Shown here: in pieces, positions 10,305 to 22,577 of the stretch | Layout of the letters: the number at the start of each line of letters is the position of its first letter | Position numbering within the stretch: the stretch's first letter is position 1 | Source: Gnomoniopsis sp. IMI 355080 | Lineage: Eukaryota; Ascomycota; Sordariomycetes; Diaporthales; Gnomoniaceae | Direction of reading: 5' to 3' | NCBI GenBank assembly: GCA_027946555.1 | Contig: JAPEVC010000001.1 | Location: forward strand, 124,001-188,000 | DNA length: 64,000 bases | Made by a program: the position numbers and the translations under genes | The notes under the pieces: model-generated | Told to the model about the DNA's origin: nothing | Databases searched by the model: none | The model's input: the letters and a program-made list of their open reading frames with translations, nothing else

Positions 10305-13167
10305 ATGGCGCCGCAACGCGCAGATGACGCCTATGTCACGGTATGTCTTCCAAAGAGTGCTTTGCTCGTGCTTGTCCTCCAACAACTCGACGAGTCAGAT
10401 CGGATGACATGAAATGGCACGGAGGAAGCTGACCAAAACCTTCTTCGCAGCTATTGCTCAGCGACAACTATCTCCCAGGTATGTCCTATTTATAAACTTT
10501 ACACGTTATTCTCAAACCCAGCTGCAGGCTTTTGGGCGCCGACAGCGACACAAGCTCACTCTCACATAGGAGCCCTCGTGCTCGCGCACTCCCTACGCGA
10601 TGCCGGAACAACCAAAAAGCTAGCCGTCTTGGTCACTCTCGACTCTGTCTCCGCCGAGGTCATCACACAGCTCAAGGCACGCCTCTGTTGCCCTCTCACT
10701 CTTTCTTCTGGAGCGCCAATACTGACTTGCCCACCCTCAGGCTGTTTTCGACGAGGTGATACCCGTCCCCCGAATCCGCAACGCAAAGCCAGCAAACCTC
10801 TATCTGATGAACCGAGCCGATTTGCACTCTGCCTTCACCAAGATCAATCTCTGGAAGCAGACACAATTCCGGAAGATTGTCTATCTCGATGCCGATGTAG
10901 TCGCCTGCAGGGCCGTCGATGAGCTCTTCGATCTGAAGCATGACTTTTCCGCTGCTCCCGACGTTGGTTGGCCCGACCTTTTCAATACTGGAGTCATGGC
11001 CTTGACCCCAAATATGGGTGACTATTACGCCATGATGGCCATGGCCGAGAGAGGCATCTCCTTCGATGGCGCAGACCAGGGTCTTCTGAATATGCACTTC
11101 AAGAACAACTACAATCGCTTGGGCTTCGCTTACAACGTCACACCCTCCGCTCATTACTCATATGTCCCAGCCTACCGCCACTTCCAATCAAGCATAAACA
11201 TTGTGCACTTCATTGGTAGCGAAAAGCCTTGGGCTCAAGGCAGATCGGCTTCGGTGGAAGGAGGCAGCCCCTACGCCGAGATGCTAGGAAGATGGTGGTC
11301 TGTCTACGACCGTCACTATAGGCAACCCGTATGTTTTATTGCTATTTTGATGTTGCGCTTGAGTTGCAAAGCTAACACGAACCATACAGTCTCCACCGCC
11401 AAGTCCAGCCCGCAGTTCCCAGGATGACCAGGAGAGCAAAGTGCCGGAGATCATCCAGTATTTTGTCAAGGGCGAATTCCAGCCACCGACGACCACATAT
11501 ATAGTACCAACTGGCGAGCCGCCACTCCACAAAGGTAGATCTACAAGCGATTCATATCATTATGCATCACCATCCCCCTGGTCTGATCGCCAGCATGACG
11601 GCCAGCACCAGCCTCATTATGATCAGTCTCACCAATCTAATTTTCCCCAATCCGCGCCGAGCGCGTCGTTGAATTTTGAGGGGTTAGAAGCTGAGGCCGG
11701 AAAAGAGCAGGTTTCGGGGCGCCCAGAAGGGCCCCCAAGAGTACAACATGAGGAGAAGGAGCACAAGCCCAATCCACCACCCATGCAGCCGACGTGGGAT
11801 GCTCAAAAGTAAGAGCTATACTAATACCGCAGCTCTTGAATCTATTGACTAACCATACTAGACAAGCTCCATCTGCAGACTCGAAGCCTGAGGCGGTGAA
11901 TTTTCCGCAGATTCACTACGAGATGTCTTCCGACGTTGCTCCGTTCGTCCCTCCACAACGGTATCCAAGTCCACCAAGGAATATGTGGTATGAGGTGCCG
12001 AAAGAGAAGCCTGCTCCTCCTACGGAAAAGCCTCCGCCGATTTTCCCATGGGAGTCTCAACAGCCTAAGCCCACTAGAGTATTCGCTGACGAAGTTTACC
12101 CATCCGAGCCTGAGCCGTCCATAACCGAAGCGTCCACAGTCGCAACATCTGGTGAGAAGAGACGCTCAATGGATTCCAACGCGACCCTTACTGAGACCTC
12201 GATAACAGACACATCCGCGCGAGACGAACCCCCCACCCCCACTATCAAGGTCGTACCCTCGGATCCTTGGGCCTCCTTCACTCGAATGAATGCATGGGAC
12301 GATGATCCTGCCATTGAGAAGTACATCGATGCCATGCCATTGTATCGTCGTCATAGGAGCCAAGGAAGTATCGCTGAGAAGGACGTGATTGGTGCATCAG
12401 CAGGAGACGACAGTGCTGCTCGATCTCAGAAGGATACATCAGCCGGTACAGAGTGGCGGAGACGCGGCTCCAAGCTGACTGACTTCCCAACTGCTGTCGA
12501 CCGACCCAGTCTTCCCGTCACACCCGCGCCCATTCGTCGGCCAAAGTTTTGGGGGGCTGGTGACCCTGGACCAGGCGACGAAGATGAGGATGATGACGCG
12601 CTTCCTGCTGCCGATGGCGTTCCAAAGCAGTCGGATTGGGTATGTGAGCATGGACGCCGTTACAGGCCGGGAGACTGCCTGTGTGACCTAACTAATTTGT
12701 TTCGATTCTATAAGGACCCCGTGGCGCGACTACAATTATTGGCGAAGCAGCAATCGGAGCTTCTCTTGCAGAAGCTTGGAAATATGCAGGCCACTGATCA
12801 CGAGGACACTGGCGGCTCCACTGGCATTGAGGGACACGACATACCCAAGAGATCCTTACCGTTTGGCTCCGAATCCGTCATCTCCCCATCGTACGTCCCA
12901 CGTTCTGGCCCTGTCCATAGTCCTCAGCCAGTGAAGCCACCTGGAGTTAGACCTCGAGGCATACTGGAGGGGAGCCTTGAAGAGGCTGACGCCACACCAA
13001 GGGCTACAAAATCCACCTCAAAGAGCATCGAAGCAGCTACGGGCTCTGGCATCCCCGAAGTATCATATCACGGCCCCGGCGCGGCTTGGGAGAAAGGCGA
13101 GGGGTACAGTCAACGCTCAACAGCGATGCCCCCTTCAGAAGAAGAGAAGGATGTGCTGGAAACGTGA
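10305..13167 (+). CDS. glycogenin (GT8 self-glucosylating glycogen primer) with long disordered tail
   Basis: Six exons: 10305-10340, 10451-10478, 10570-10676, 10741-11328, 11390-11808 and 11862-13167, giving 827 residues. It would prime glycogen synthesis in the cytosol by glucosylating its own Tyr from UDP-glucose. The GT8 domain covers about 1-265: DAYVTLLLSDNYLPGALVLAHSL at the start (split over two introns), metal-binding D107-A-D109, DQG at 169-171, acceptor-Tyr region HYSYVPAY (Tyr196/198) and HFIG at 213-216. The rest is Pro/Ser-rich and probably disordered, apart from a Cys-containing patch starting near residue 654 (CEHGRRYRPGDCLC) followed by a helix-like stretch. Intron 3 (10677-10740) starts with GC instead of GT, forced by phase and by the conserved sequence on both sides. 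The C-terminal patch may contact glycogen synthase, as the C-terminus does in other glycogenins; this is inference. Confidence 0.92.
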
Positions 13168-16142
13168 GGGACGCTGACAGCCATGAATCAGCGTGACGTG
13201 AGCATGCTTCTGATGCCGAATCTCTCTTTTGTCCTGACCAGCACGCCTGACTGGGCTCTTGCTATATTGATCTTCGAATGGCGGTCTGGTCTTTGAAACA
13301 TGGCAATCTTGTGTTGCAGTTGGGGCGCATGATTGGGCCGAATAATGAGTTGAATGCGGCCAGACATAGTAAATTGGACATAATGGACATAGGGCATGTA
13401 TTGGGTTGCATATTCTAGCCGGAAACGATGTTGTCGATTGTCTATGACTGACAATCTCGATACCTTGGGTTTGTCGTGGGCGGACGATGGTGATGGAGAG
13501 AAACAGTGGAGGAAGGTCACACATTACGAATACATGGTCGTGTAGGCTTTGTCGCGCGAATAACGTGCCTCATCTTAACATCTGTGTGGCATGCGGTGAC
13601 TGTTATTGCCTTGGATTCCTTTGCTTTGGATCTCTACAATGGATATTGCCGACTTTGGTGTGACACAGGCGGAGATTTGGAGGCAAAACTGAACCGCAAT
13701 TATTTTGTAAAAGAAAACTCAGAAAGCCGAGAAGCCAAGGCTCGTGGACGGCTGGTGTCCGGAATCTGAGCATTGAGGCAGCCCGCAGCGCGAAAGGACA
13801 GGCTGGAACTTCCAACTCACTGGTGCAAGTCTAACACAAGGTTGTAAGCGGCCCTCCATGCCTTGTTTGATCATTTACAAGTTGTTTTCAAAAGGAGAGC
13901 GACTTCTCACTTCACGCAAGTTGTACAGAACAAAACAGCAGGGTATCTCACATGCTTTGGGTCTTGCCTGCTTCTAACACTGAGAAGGCTGACCTCTCTA
14001 TGGCTTGACAAGGAGTGTTCAAGTTCTGGATGACCGTGACTGTGCCCCAGAATGTCAGTTTCATCATTTCCGACAAAACGCCTGTACAAACTAGACACGC
14101 CCGCTTACAGTAATTTGTTTAAACTCCGAGTTCGGAATGGCCGAAGCCGGACATACACATACATATACACCCCGCCCCTTCGCGAGCACGTGTCCACAGA
14201 AAATCCCACAGCCCCCCTCCTCCTCCAATCTTGAAGAGCCCGTCAAATAAACTCTACCCACGCTACTTGAATGGAAGAGAGCTAGTGCGCTGAGGAACAA
14301 GCATCTACGTAACACCCAACCGCATGCGCTGCGTCTTCGGACGAATTCACTTCCGCTCGTGGCCCCCTTGCGCCATGGCCCTTTGACGCCAATTATAAGG
14401 CAGGCAATGTGTGTCTCCACTTTATAAGGTTTCATGGGATGATGTATGTGTGCATGAACCCGGCGCGGGCCGTGAGGCTGAAAGTGGGATCCTGGTCCCG
14501 GCGACAACTTCAAAGTTGCCCGATAGTGTGATTCTTCCTTACACAAAGGCTTTTTACCCATATAGATTTCTTAGTCTAGGCAAGTTTATAAAACCAAAAA
14601 ATTGGATTCAATGTTTTTAATTGGATTCCTTAACATCCAGAAATGCCACCCAGTTCTCTAAGCTGAGCAATACTTCCAAGACTCAGCTCTCCAGGGGGAA
14701 AGTGTGGAAGAGCCTTGGCGTCCGAGTGTGAGGTGCAGTGATTTGTGCGAGAAGACACGCTGTGAAAAACATAAATCATAAGTCATCCCCCGAACTTCCG
14801 AGAGTCTTCCCCATTTTTTCCTTTCATGGAAAAACAGTAGATGTAATATACTTCCAGATCAATGTCATCATGTTCCAGTGAAGCTCACGTGTCTGCATGT
14901 CGGTTCACCTCGACGGGGTTTGCGTCTTGTTGGAAGCCTCGCTTTCGGTTGCTAACATTCATGTCTCCCACCATGCCATGACAACGTCTCCCAAATAGCA
15001 AAGCTATGGTAATTTATTACTCAATTGGCAAGATACTTTCTACTACACCTGCGAAGGCTGCGGTTGATTTTACTTGATCCCAACGCTGATTTCCACATGT
15101 CGGTCCAGAAGCTTCAACCTGGGAGCAAGTTCTGATCCATTTCGTCAATAGCACCTATCTACTTATCTGGCTAGGTAAAAAGGTGTGTATTCATATCAGG
15201 TAGGTAGGCAGTAGCTGAAGAAGCCACCTGTAGTCTTCAGAAGCAGCGTGGGGGTCGGTTCTCCGGGTGACGTGTGCGCCGATTCATTCCCGTCTAAGTC
15301 TGCATTTAGTAACCTCATACCGAGGTTACAGTTCACTTACAGAAACATACCACGTGATGGTAATAGGGCACTCAAGAACCCGCACTACACTAACTTTCAG
15401 TCAAATATGGAAAGTTCTGCCAAGTACCTAAGTAGTCATGTCAATATGACAGGCAATACATGATAGGGCGGGAGAAAATGACATGACTTCTTCTCAACAA
15501 CTAACATCATGAGTACTCCCAAATTATTGCAATTTTCAAAACTAAACTCTTGAAATCCTATACAGATATCCGAGACTTACATATGAGCTCAGTTATCTTT
15601 TATCTTTACATTCCCTTGTTCGACATCCAAGAGGGATTCAGATGATCAGTGTTGCAACATGCACCCCTTGCACCACCCATGACACCACATGTCGCCAAAC
15701 CACGCCGGTGCTCCGACGATAGAAAATTTTGTCCATTGGTTCGTTATGTCGGTTGCTTTTCCCTGTCCTTTCTTCTGCATTCATATACAACTTTTATTTG
15801 TAATTCAAATGTCCAACTGAAAATATCCAACGGGAACACATACTGACTGGTCAACAAACACCTAAAAAGAGAATTGCAAGAGAATTTCTCCGGACTCAAA
15901 GGTGCAAAAGCGAGAAAATGACGGTGCAATAATGCAACAGCGAGTTAGATGTTGCCAATATGCATCAAAAGTCCTGGCAGCGTGAGGGTATCTAAGCCTT
16001 CGATAATACAAGACAAGGTCCGAATTCAAAGAAGCTTTTGGTGAGCAATTTCGAGGCTCAGTGAGGGGCGGAAATCGGGAGGCGACTCGCGACCAGACAA
16101 AGAATTGTCTAGGTCCAACGGAGAGAATTTTTGACCCGTGTG
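13168..16142. other. intergenic region, 3.0 kb
   Basis: Between the 3' ends of two convergent genes. Several frames of 60-156 codons exist, but none resembles a family or shows splice support. No repeat family was recognised. Confidence 0.5.
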
Positions 16143-17327
16143 TCAGGGCTTGCCGACTGAGTTGGAATATGACAGCTCCCTGTTGTACTGCAAACTGAGC
16201 TCCATCAACGCCAACGCTGCCAGCTTGAAGTCTGCCACTTCGTTGCTGCTTTGTTCAGCAGAGGCGCGCTGAGAGTTTTTATTGAAGTTCCAGCGTTCAC
16301 TGGGGACAGATGCACCGGAAACATCGCCGTATTTCGTGGCTTCTGTGGCCTCTTTGATAGATCCATCATGCTTCATATCGATTCTGTCCTCGTATTCAAT
16401 GGTCTCGTTGGGTGGATGCGATTTGATCCGAAGCATTCGTGCGACGTAGCTCTCGGGAGCAGGAGTGCTTTTCGTTACTGAAATCTTTTTCGAGGTCGGA
16501 GTTTGTGTGATCTTCAGAATACGTTTCGTGGCCGGAGGGGGGTTATTGTCGATGTCATTCTCGTAGTCGAATTCGTTCTCATGTTTAAAGTTTTTCACAG
16601 CCGCAAATTCCACTAAGCCCTGCACGAGGCTCTCAAAATTCTGCTCGTCTACGCGCAAGGCTCCAGGATGTGGTTTGAATTGCTTCTTCAGCTTGATGAC
16701 TTCCTCCGTCTCTTCCGAGTACTCGGTGACATAACCCGGTCTCTGGAGTGGGCGGTCGTCATCAAAGGGTAGGGCGGCCGCTGCTCGAGTTTTCCCGTGA
16801 CTTCTCAACCATGTCTTGGTCTGTTGAATATTTTTGGGAGCGTGTCTGAAGCTCCACGGAGCACGGTGCTTGACTGGAATACCGGCCTTCGCCCATCTCG
16901 CCTCCTTCTTGGACCAAGCTTCCATTTTCTTGGTGTCCTCCTCGTTGGCATCTTTGGGCCAATCAACACTTGAAAGCTTGGCAGGACGGGGCCCGATCTT
17001 TGAGAAGGGATTTCCCATCTTTCGCTCAATATATGCACATGATGTTTCAAAGTACAACTTTTTGGCGAGCACCATCGGCGAAGGAAGGGGTCCGGGGGCG
17101 GCTAATGGGTCAATATCTGGCGTATAAAGGGTGTCATCCTTCATCAACCTTGCTCTCTTCGACGGCCTCGGTGGAGTCGCCTCCTCACAGACTGCCCCAT
17201 CAGAGGCAAAGTGTTGTTCAGACGCCGTGGTGTCAAGTGAGCACTGTTGGGGCTCTTCAATCGACGTCAACGACTCGACCGATGGCGTACGGAGCGGGAA
17301 GAGATGCGGACTCCGGCAATCGCCCAT
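16143..17327 (-). CDS. unrecognised protein, single exon
   Basis: An intact frame of 394 residues from the chosen Met (ATG at 17327-17325, MGDCRSPHLF). An upstream in-frame Met at 17405 would add 26 hydrophobic, non-conserved-looking residues, so I prefer the inner start. The protein is hydrophilic and lysine-rich, with no signal peptide or membrane segment. Notable patches are a basic PRPSKRARL motif near the N-terminus that could be a nuclear localisation signal, a central Trp- and Lys-rich block (WSKKEARWAKAGIPVKHRAPW), and acid and basic stretches toward the C-terminus. I do not recognise the family. Length, codon regularity and absence of long competing frames make it a likely real gene; the N-terminus could still include an unseen upstream exon. 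Confidence 0.62.
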   Translation of the reverse strand: MGDCRSPHLFPLRTPSVESLTSIEEPQQCSLDTTASEQHFASDGAVCEEATPPRPSKRARLMKDDTLYTPDIDPLAAPGPLPSPMVLAKKLYFETSCAYIERKMGNPFSKIGPRPAKLSSVDWPKDANEEDTKKMEAWSKKEARWAKAGIPVKHRAPWSFRHAPKNIQQTKTWLRSHGKTRAAAALPFDDDRPLQRPGYVTEYSEETEEVIKLKKQFKPHPGALRVDEQNFESLVQGLVEFAAVKNFKHENEFDYENDIDNNPPPATKRILKITQTPTSKKISVTKSTPAPESYVARMLRIKSHPPNETIEYEDRIDMKHDGSIKEATEATKYGDVSGASVPSERWNFNKNSQRASAEQSSNEVADFKLAALALMELSLQYNRELSYSNSVGKP

Positions 17328-18861
17328 GATTCCTGTTTCTGGTATAATTAAACGGAAGAGGTGGAAGTTGTTGATAGGTACTGTTGTCAAAAGGATGCTA
17401 CCCATGTGCCTTGGTCAGTGCCCGGTTGGAGTGGCTGTGAAAAGAAGAGTAGATTCCTTGACCAAGGACGCGGGGAGCAAGAGACCATGGGCTAGGATTT
17501 GCATTTTCATGCGGCACCAGAGACCGGATGGCCTTACCAGGAGCTTGCCCAGCCGAGGAAGAGGAACGTTTCTCTAACACCGAAACGGACTACAGCGAGA
17601 ACTACGCTGCACCTATCTCGCCAAATCGAAGAGGATGATGGGCTTACCAAGTTATTGATTGCTTTGAAGATCAGTCGCTGGGTTCAAGAAGGACCGGAGG
17701 TTGGAGGTTGGGGGTCCGGAGGGTTCGCGAGCGGTTCTCGTTGCAGAGAGGCTTCGATAAGACGCCAGTGAGTTCCTCATAGACAATCTATTTTGGACTC
17801 TTGTCTCTACGAGGGTAGAAGGGGGTGTTGGAGTAGCACAAGAAGCATGCAAGGTACGGTGATTGTGGTGCTGGAGGACTGTCACATGGAAATGAAGCGG
17901 GCAGAGAGCGATCTAGGAGGGACATCGAAAAACCAAAAGACGGGGGAGTGACCGCCGGTCGAGTTCAGGTACTGGAAGAAGCGAGGGGCCGGTGGTAACA
18001 TGTCCAGGCCGGAGAGTGTGTTCTGCTGCCCCTGCACTCCAGTAATGGGACTTGGGTCTAGGCTCTCCGCTTCAGGTACATTAGGCTGGCTTTTCTCCTG
18101 ATCACCAAAAGAGCTTTCATCTTCCAGGGGCACATCTGTAAAGATCCAGCTGATATCACCTCGTCCTGCCTGTATTTTCCTATGTACTTAGTGGTAAGTC
18201 AGTCAGTCTGCGCAGTGGCCTCCTCGGTCACCCAGGTCTTTGATGCAAAATTCTACTTCTGCCTGTCTTTCCAATATTCGCCCATTTTAAATCCATTTTG
18301 AATTCTATTTTGCTCAGAGGGTTGCCGCGAATCAGCCCAAATTCTGGCATCACGGTCTGGATCGCACATCTTCACGTACTAAAGTTTGGGTCGTGGGAAA
18401 TGGCGAGGAAGTTTTGTATGTATACCATTAGAGCCATTCCATCTGCTTGAGCGACTCCAAGCTAATCCCATGGTGTCATGAATCTTGGGTGCTTGAAGCC
18501 AGGTACTCCGTACAGTCACTGTACGAGTAGCCTGCAAAGCCGGTCTGCAAAACAACAACAACTTGAATACGGAGACGTACAATCTTTAATCATTTTTTAG
18601 ACTAAACTTTTTCTGAATACACTGATGTTATTAATACAATCAAAGAAAACACCTGTCAGTTGCTGGCTTCAAGATGGTGCCAATATTCCGTTGACTTCGA
18701 AACGGTGGGCTACAGCGGACGGGCGTAGGTGAGAGACTTATTGGGCCCATCATCATCCCTGCATACTCCGACCCCAACTAGCCGATCTGGCATTCAACAC
18801 TTCCATTATCATAGTGGCTATGTGCAACAGCATATTACCATCACGACAATACTAAAAAGCT
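17328..18861. other. divergent intergenic region, 1.5 kb
   Basis: Should contain the promoters of the minus-strand unknown gene and the plus-strand oxidoreductase. An open minus-strand stretch at about 17882-18170 preceded by a possible acceptor was considered but not accepted. Nothing else was recognised. Confidence 0.5.
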
Positions 18862-20330
18862 ATGAGAACCTGTCTGAACCGCTTGTTTACAAGACAAACT
18901 ACCAGCAGGACGCTGTTGCAGCTCGCTGTGCAGGTACCCAGCAGGCTCCATCTTCAATCCGCGTGCAGGGCCATGTCTATCAAGACCGACCACAGTCAGC
19001 GCACGGCTCACGAGCCTCGCGATCCGGTACTGTATAACTTGCACCCTAATCTCATCCCCCTTGGGAATTCTAGATGATGCACAAGCTGACTTGTTTCAAG
19101 TCACTGCACAAGGTGATTCTGGGAGAAGTGGCCGAAGTCAATCCTTCGATTCGCACCTTCCGCCTAGACATCCCGGGCTCCGGGCCGGGCATCAAGGTAA
19201 ACACAGACAGGGCCTGCAAGCTCCTAAAGCCCCCCGTAGAAGAGAGCTCCTAGCAAGTATTCTTAGGCCCGTCAGCTTGTTTTGAGAGCCCTGTGCTGGG
19301 ATACCGGTCACCAGCTACACTCCATACCTGTGACCCCTAGGGCAGCGACATCCTCCAGACTCGAGTCACTATTACCAGCTTGAAACCTCCCAGTACACAA
19401 TAGCTGCCCAAGCCAATAAAGACTAACCACCCCTCCCTCCTCATCCAGTTCCTCCCCGGACAGTGGCTCGACGTCTTCGTCCCTGGTATTACCAAACCCG
19501 GCGGCTTCACCATTACCTCGCCGCCTTCTAAGGCCGCGCGCACCACCGCCACGGGTGCCCCGCCATACCTCGAGCTTGCGATTCAAAAGTCTCCCGAAAA
19601 TGTTGTCGCCAGCTGGCTCTGGCAGCCAATCGACAAGATCCTGCAGTCCGACATCTGGATCCGCGTCGGCGGTAGCTTCGTCTGGCCGCCGCCTGGGTTG
19701 ATTCCGACAGTATGGTTTAGTCTTGTTTTCTTCCTTTCCGCGCTCCCCCCGGCATCTTGCATGTGCTTTCGAGTCTTTCCATTCCAAGCAACCAATCTAT
19801 GACCCCAAATGATCAACCTCGAACGACTAAAAACCTAACAAAAACCACAGACTCTTCGCAAGCTGGTCTTCATCGCCGGTGGCGTCGGCATCAATCCCCT
19901 TATGAGCATCATCTCGCACCTTACCGAGCGCCCTGATCCACGGTACACAATCGACTTCCTGTACAGCATGCGCGATCCCGGCCCCGGGGCCCGCGATCCG
20001 GCGAAGATGCTCTTCCTGAACCGTCTTGCTGGGATTTTCGGGGCAGAAGCGCAAGTGCGTGGGGACCTGAAGCTATTTCTTACGGGGTCCGACAGTGGCA
20101 ACGCAGGTGAGGGGGAGAGGGATGGCGAAATTGAAGGGCTGCATCTACCGTTTAAGAAACGCAGAATCACGATCGCGGACATCGGGGAGGCTGTAGGTGA
20201 GGATGGGCGAGCTGCGGCGGTATACATTTGCGGTGTGCCCAAGATGACCGACGAGTTTGTGGAGAAGTTGACTTCGCCTACAGGCTTGGGGATGGAGCCG
20301 CGCAGAGTTCTTTACGAGAAATGGTGGTAA
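18862..20330 (+). CDS. OXNAD1-like NAD-binding oxidoreductase, probably mitochondrial
   Basis: Exons 18862-19026, 19074-19196, 19449-19709 and 19851-20330, giving 342 residues, every junction at phase 0. The N-terminus is rich in Arg, Ser and Leu and lacks acidic residues (MRTCLNRLFTRQTTSRTLLQ), as in mitochondrial targeting peptides. A ferredoxin-reductase-like FAD-binding part contains PGQWLDVFVPG and GGFTITSPP. The NAD-binding part has IAGGVGINPLMS near 191-202 and ends with CGVPKM and a C-terminal EKWW. This layout is that of the fungal homologues of human OXNAD1, whose substrate is not settled. Intron 1 is only 47 nt; intron 2 is long for this genome (252 nt) and could hide another small exon, although phase does not need one. 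The second exon starts with MM, so a shorter, untargeted start there is possible. Confidence 0.85.
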
Positions 20331-20588
20331 TCTTTGTACAATCACGGCTTTCAAGCATTACACAGTAAAGAAGTCATGTTGTTATTATTGCCAGGGTTCG
20401 CTATCCCAGACGCTTCACTAGGGAGCTTGTTCTCCTTGAGCGGATGATTACAGCTTGGTATCACTAATTGCTTTTCCACAAATAGATCTAGAGCGCCTCG
20501 ACCGCTTCGTATCGGCGCTGCACCGCGGAAACGTGACGCAGCGAGGGCTTTGTCGATCACTCTCTTCTAATGTCTGCAATGAACCGCA

Positions 20589-22577
20589 CTAGATCCAGTT
20601 GCCGTTCTTCTTCACTCTAGGACTCAATAACTGGGGCGTCGAGTAGTTACGCGAGACTGCCTTGTCGCGGAAGTTTCGCAGCGGTGACCGAGACTTGTTT
20701 CTGCGCAGGCTGTTCCAGAGTTTACCGAGTCTGGGACTCAGAATTCGGCGAGGAACGTGCTGCGGCGAGGGCGTTGGTCGGATCCACTCTGACTCTGACA
20801 AGTGCAGGTGTGGGAATCTGGACAAGTCGATGGCCAAATCCACAGTATCTCCTCGCTTCTTCCGCGAATTCTCAGTAGCCTTGGGGCTGTCCGTTACACC
20901 ATCTGAAGAGGCCTGCTTATCCTCTACTGGTGAACCCATGTGTTCCTCCAGCGTACTTCCTGTCGTAGGCATATAATTTCCAGGCGACACCAAAGTCGGG
21001 TCATTCTCCCTTGAGTCTTCCACGGTCAATGGAGAGTCCTTATAGTTCGACATCGAGTTATCAGTGACACTTGGATGAACAACGGGAGTCGACACATCTG
21101 CGCGGATGGTATCGCTGACAGACCTTGACACTGCATCCTCCTGGTTGAGTGGTACACCTGGGTGGTCCCTGTCTATAGGGATCTCTAGACCCTGCCCGTA
21201 CTCGACAGTCTCTTCCAAGTACGACTCGTTCTTAACGTAACTGAGAAGTGAGGGCGCAACGGACGGAGCAGCAGATGCAGTAGAAGACTTTCTCGATCGG
21301 GGCACATACAAGCCATTCGGTCCGTTAGTGGGAAGTTCTGGGAGTGGTCGATCAGGGAGCGGTCGCGTCAGGTATGAGTCGGGATAACCTGGGGACAAGG
21401 CGTCGCGTAGCGTTTTACTAGGCTGAGGCAGGTCATGGCTCGTAGCAGATCGTGGGCGCAACTGAGGTGGCGTCCTTAGAATATAGCAACTGTTTCGACG
21501 TGGCCGGGCTTTGCCGGACACCGGCGTACTCTGAGCGACACTCGAAGTGCTTTCGTCGAAGATGGCCTCATCTAATTCTTGACAGGCCGAGTCCAGTCGG
21601 CTTTGAATACACGAGTCGTCCTCCAGTATTGTAAAGCTCGATGTTGAGATAGACTCGGCAACCTTCTCAGCGCCATTTGCGGGAGGCGACGAAGCAATGC
21701 TTGTATCGCCCGCAGGTATCAAATTGAGTTGTCGCAAATTGGCCAAAGATCGGTAATGGAACTGAAAAGTGGCAAAGGGGGTATCTTTGGGATCAATCAG
21801 GTGGAAGTCAAAGAAGGTGACATCTTGCGGATTGTCAATAAGTCCACCGCTGGGTGCGCTCCGAGTCTAAATGTCAGACAAAGACAGGAGTAGATAAGGG
21901 GCTCGGTAAAAGACCTACGTGATGCCATACTTGTCCAATTGTCGGTATTGATCCAACTTTGCAGCCCGTCTCTTCCGACCCTTAGCTCGGAAGACATGGA
22001 CTTCAATTAGGCCACCATCATCAGCAACCGATAACTGCTGTTGGTCGCTCATAAAGTAGAAGTATCTGGCTTCAATCCCTTCCTGTTTGAAGACAACGCC
22101 ATTCTCTTCTTGGTCCCAACGATCGCAAGGCTCGTACAGTGCCTTCTCAACGCGGCCTTGGCTCTTGACCTTTGGGTTGATACCCCATGATGTGATATAC
22201 CTTCCGTTCATGTGTAATTTGAAGAAGAGGTGGCTGGGTGGGGACGGCTCGTTCTCGACGACGTAGTTGATCCAGAATTGAGAACCTGCCAAAGAATCAG
22301 TATAGTGTGTCAATGGGAGATATTGGAGGAGCAAGTGCGGACCAGGAAGTGATGGGATGTATACTGAGATCTTTGAGTTAGAGGCAGAAGCGTTTTCAGC
22401 GCCATCTACGATGGCATCTTCGCCACCAGGCACAAAGAACGGTGGCCGACCATGACCTGCGGCTTGTTGTTTTCCGATAAATTGGTTGCAACATGCACCG
22501 GGGTATGGGTACTCAGGCAGCCTTCCAAATTCCGACTGAGTGACGATGGAGATTTCTATGCCGCGAAAGGAAGGCAT
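20589..22577 (-). CDS. conserved fungal protein of unknown function with disordered proline-rich tail
   Basis: Exons 22577-22343, 22285-21919 and 21858-20589, 623 residues. The start (MPSFRGIEISIVTQ) is chosen because family members that I recall begin there; an ATG at 22721 and a longer upstream frame are alternatives. Residues 1 to about 230 form a conserved domain: YIPSLPGSQFWINYVV, PPSHLFFKLHMNGR, SWGINPK, ALYEPCDRW, GIEARYFYF, GGLIEVHVFRAKGRKRR and YGIT-APSGGL. The last junction is resolved by an acceptor at GGAG, 13 bases downstream of a CTGAC branch site; the nearer TAG gives the wrong phase. After FHYRSLANLRQLNLIP the protein becomes Ser/Pro-rich, with PLPDRPLPELP motifs that look like SH3 ligands and a basic C-terminus. 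The alternation of strands around Trp and Tyr suggests a beta-rich fold. No catalytic motif is visible, and the function is unknown to me. Confidence 0.77.

Noticed and set aside
10677..10699. Alternative GT donor inside glycogenin intron 3 (near 10687)
   Set aside because: It would shift the frame before AVFDEV; the GC donor keeps phase and conservation.
14091..14561. Minus-strand frame of 156 codons
   Set aside because: No recognisable motif, and composition follows local repeats; no splice support.
17882..18170. Minus-strand open stretch preceded by a possible acceptor, encoding about 95 residues
   Set aside because: No upstream exon with an ATG and matching phase could be found, and no family resemblance; the only start inside is GTG.
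21859..21868. TAG acceptor at 21868-21867 for the conserved unknown gene
   Set aside because: It gives the wrong phase with the only plausible donor; GGAG at 21859 restores the frame and the conserved APSGGL.
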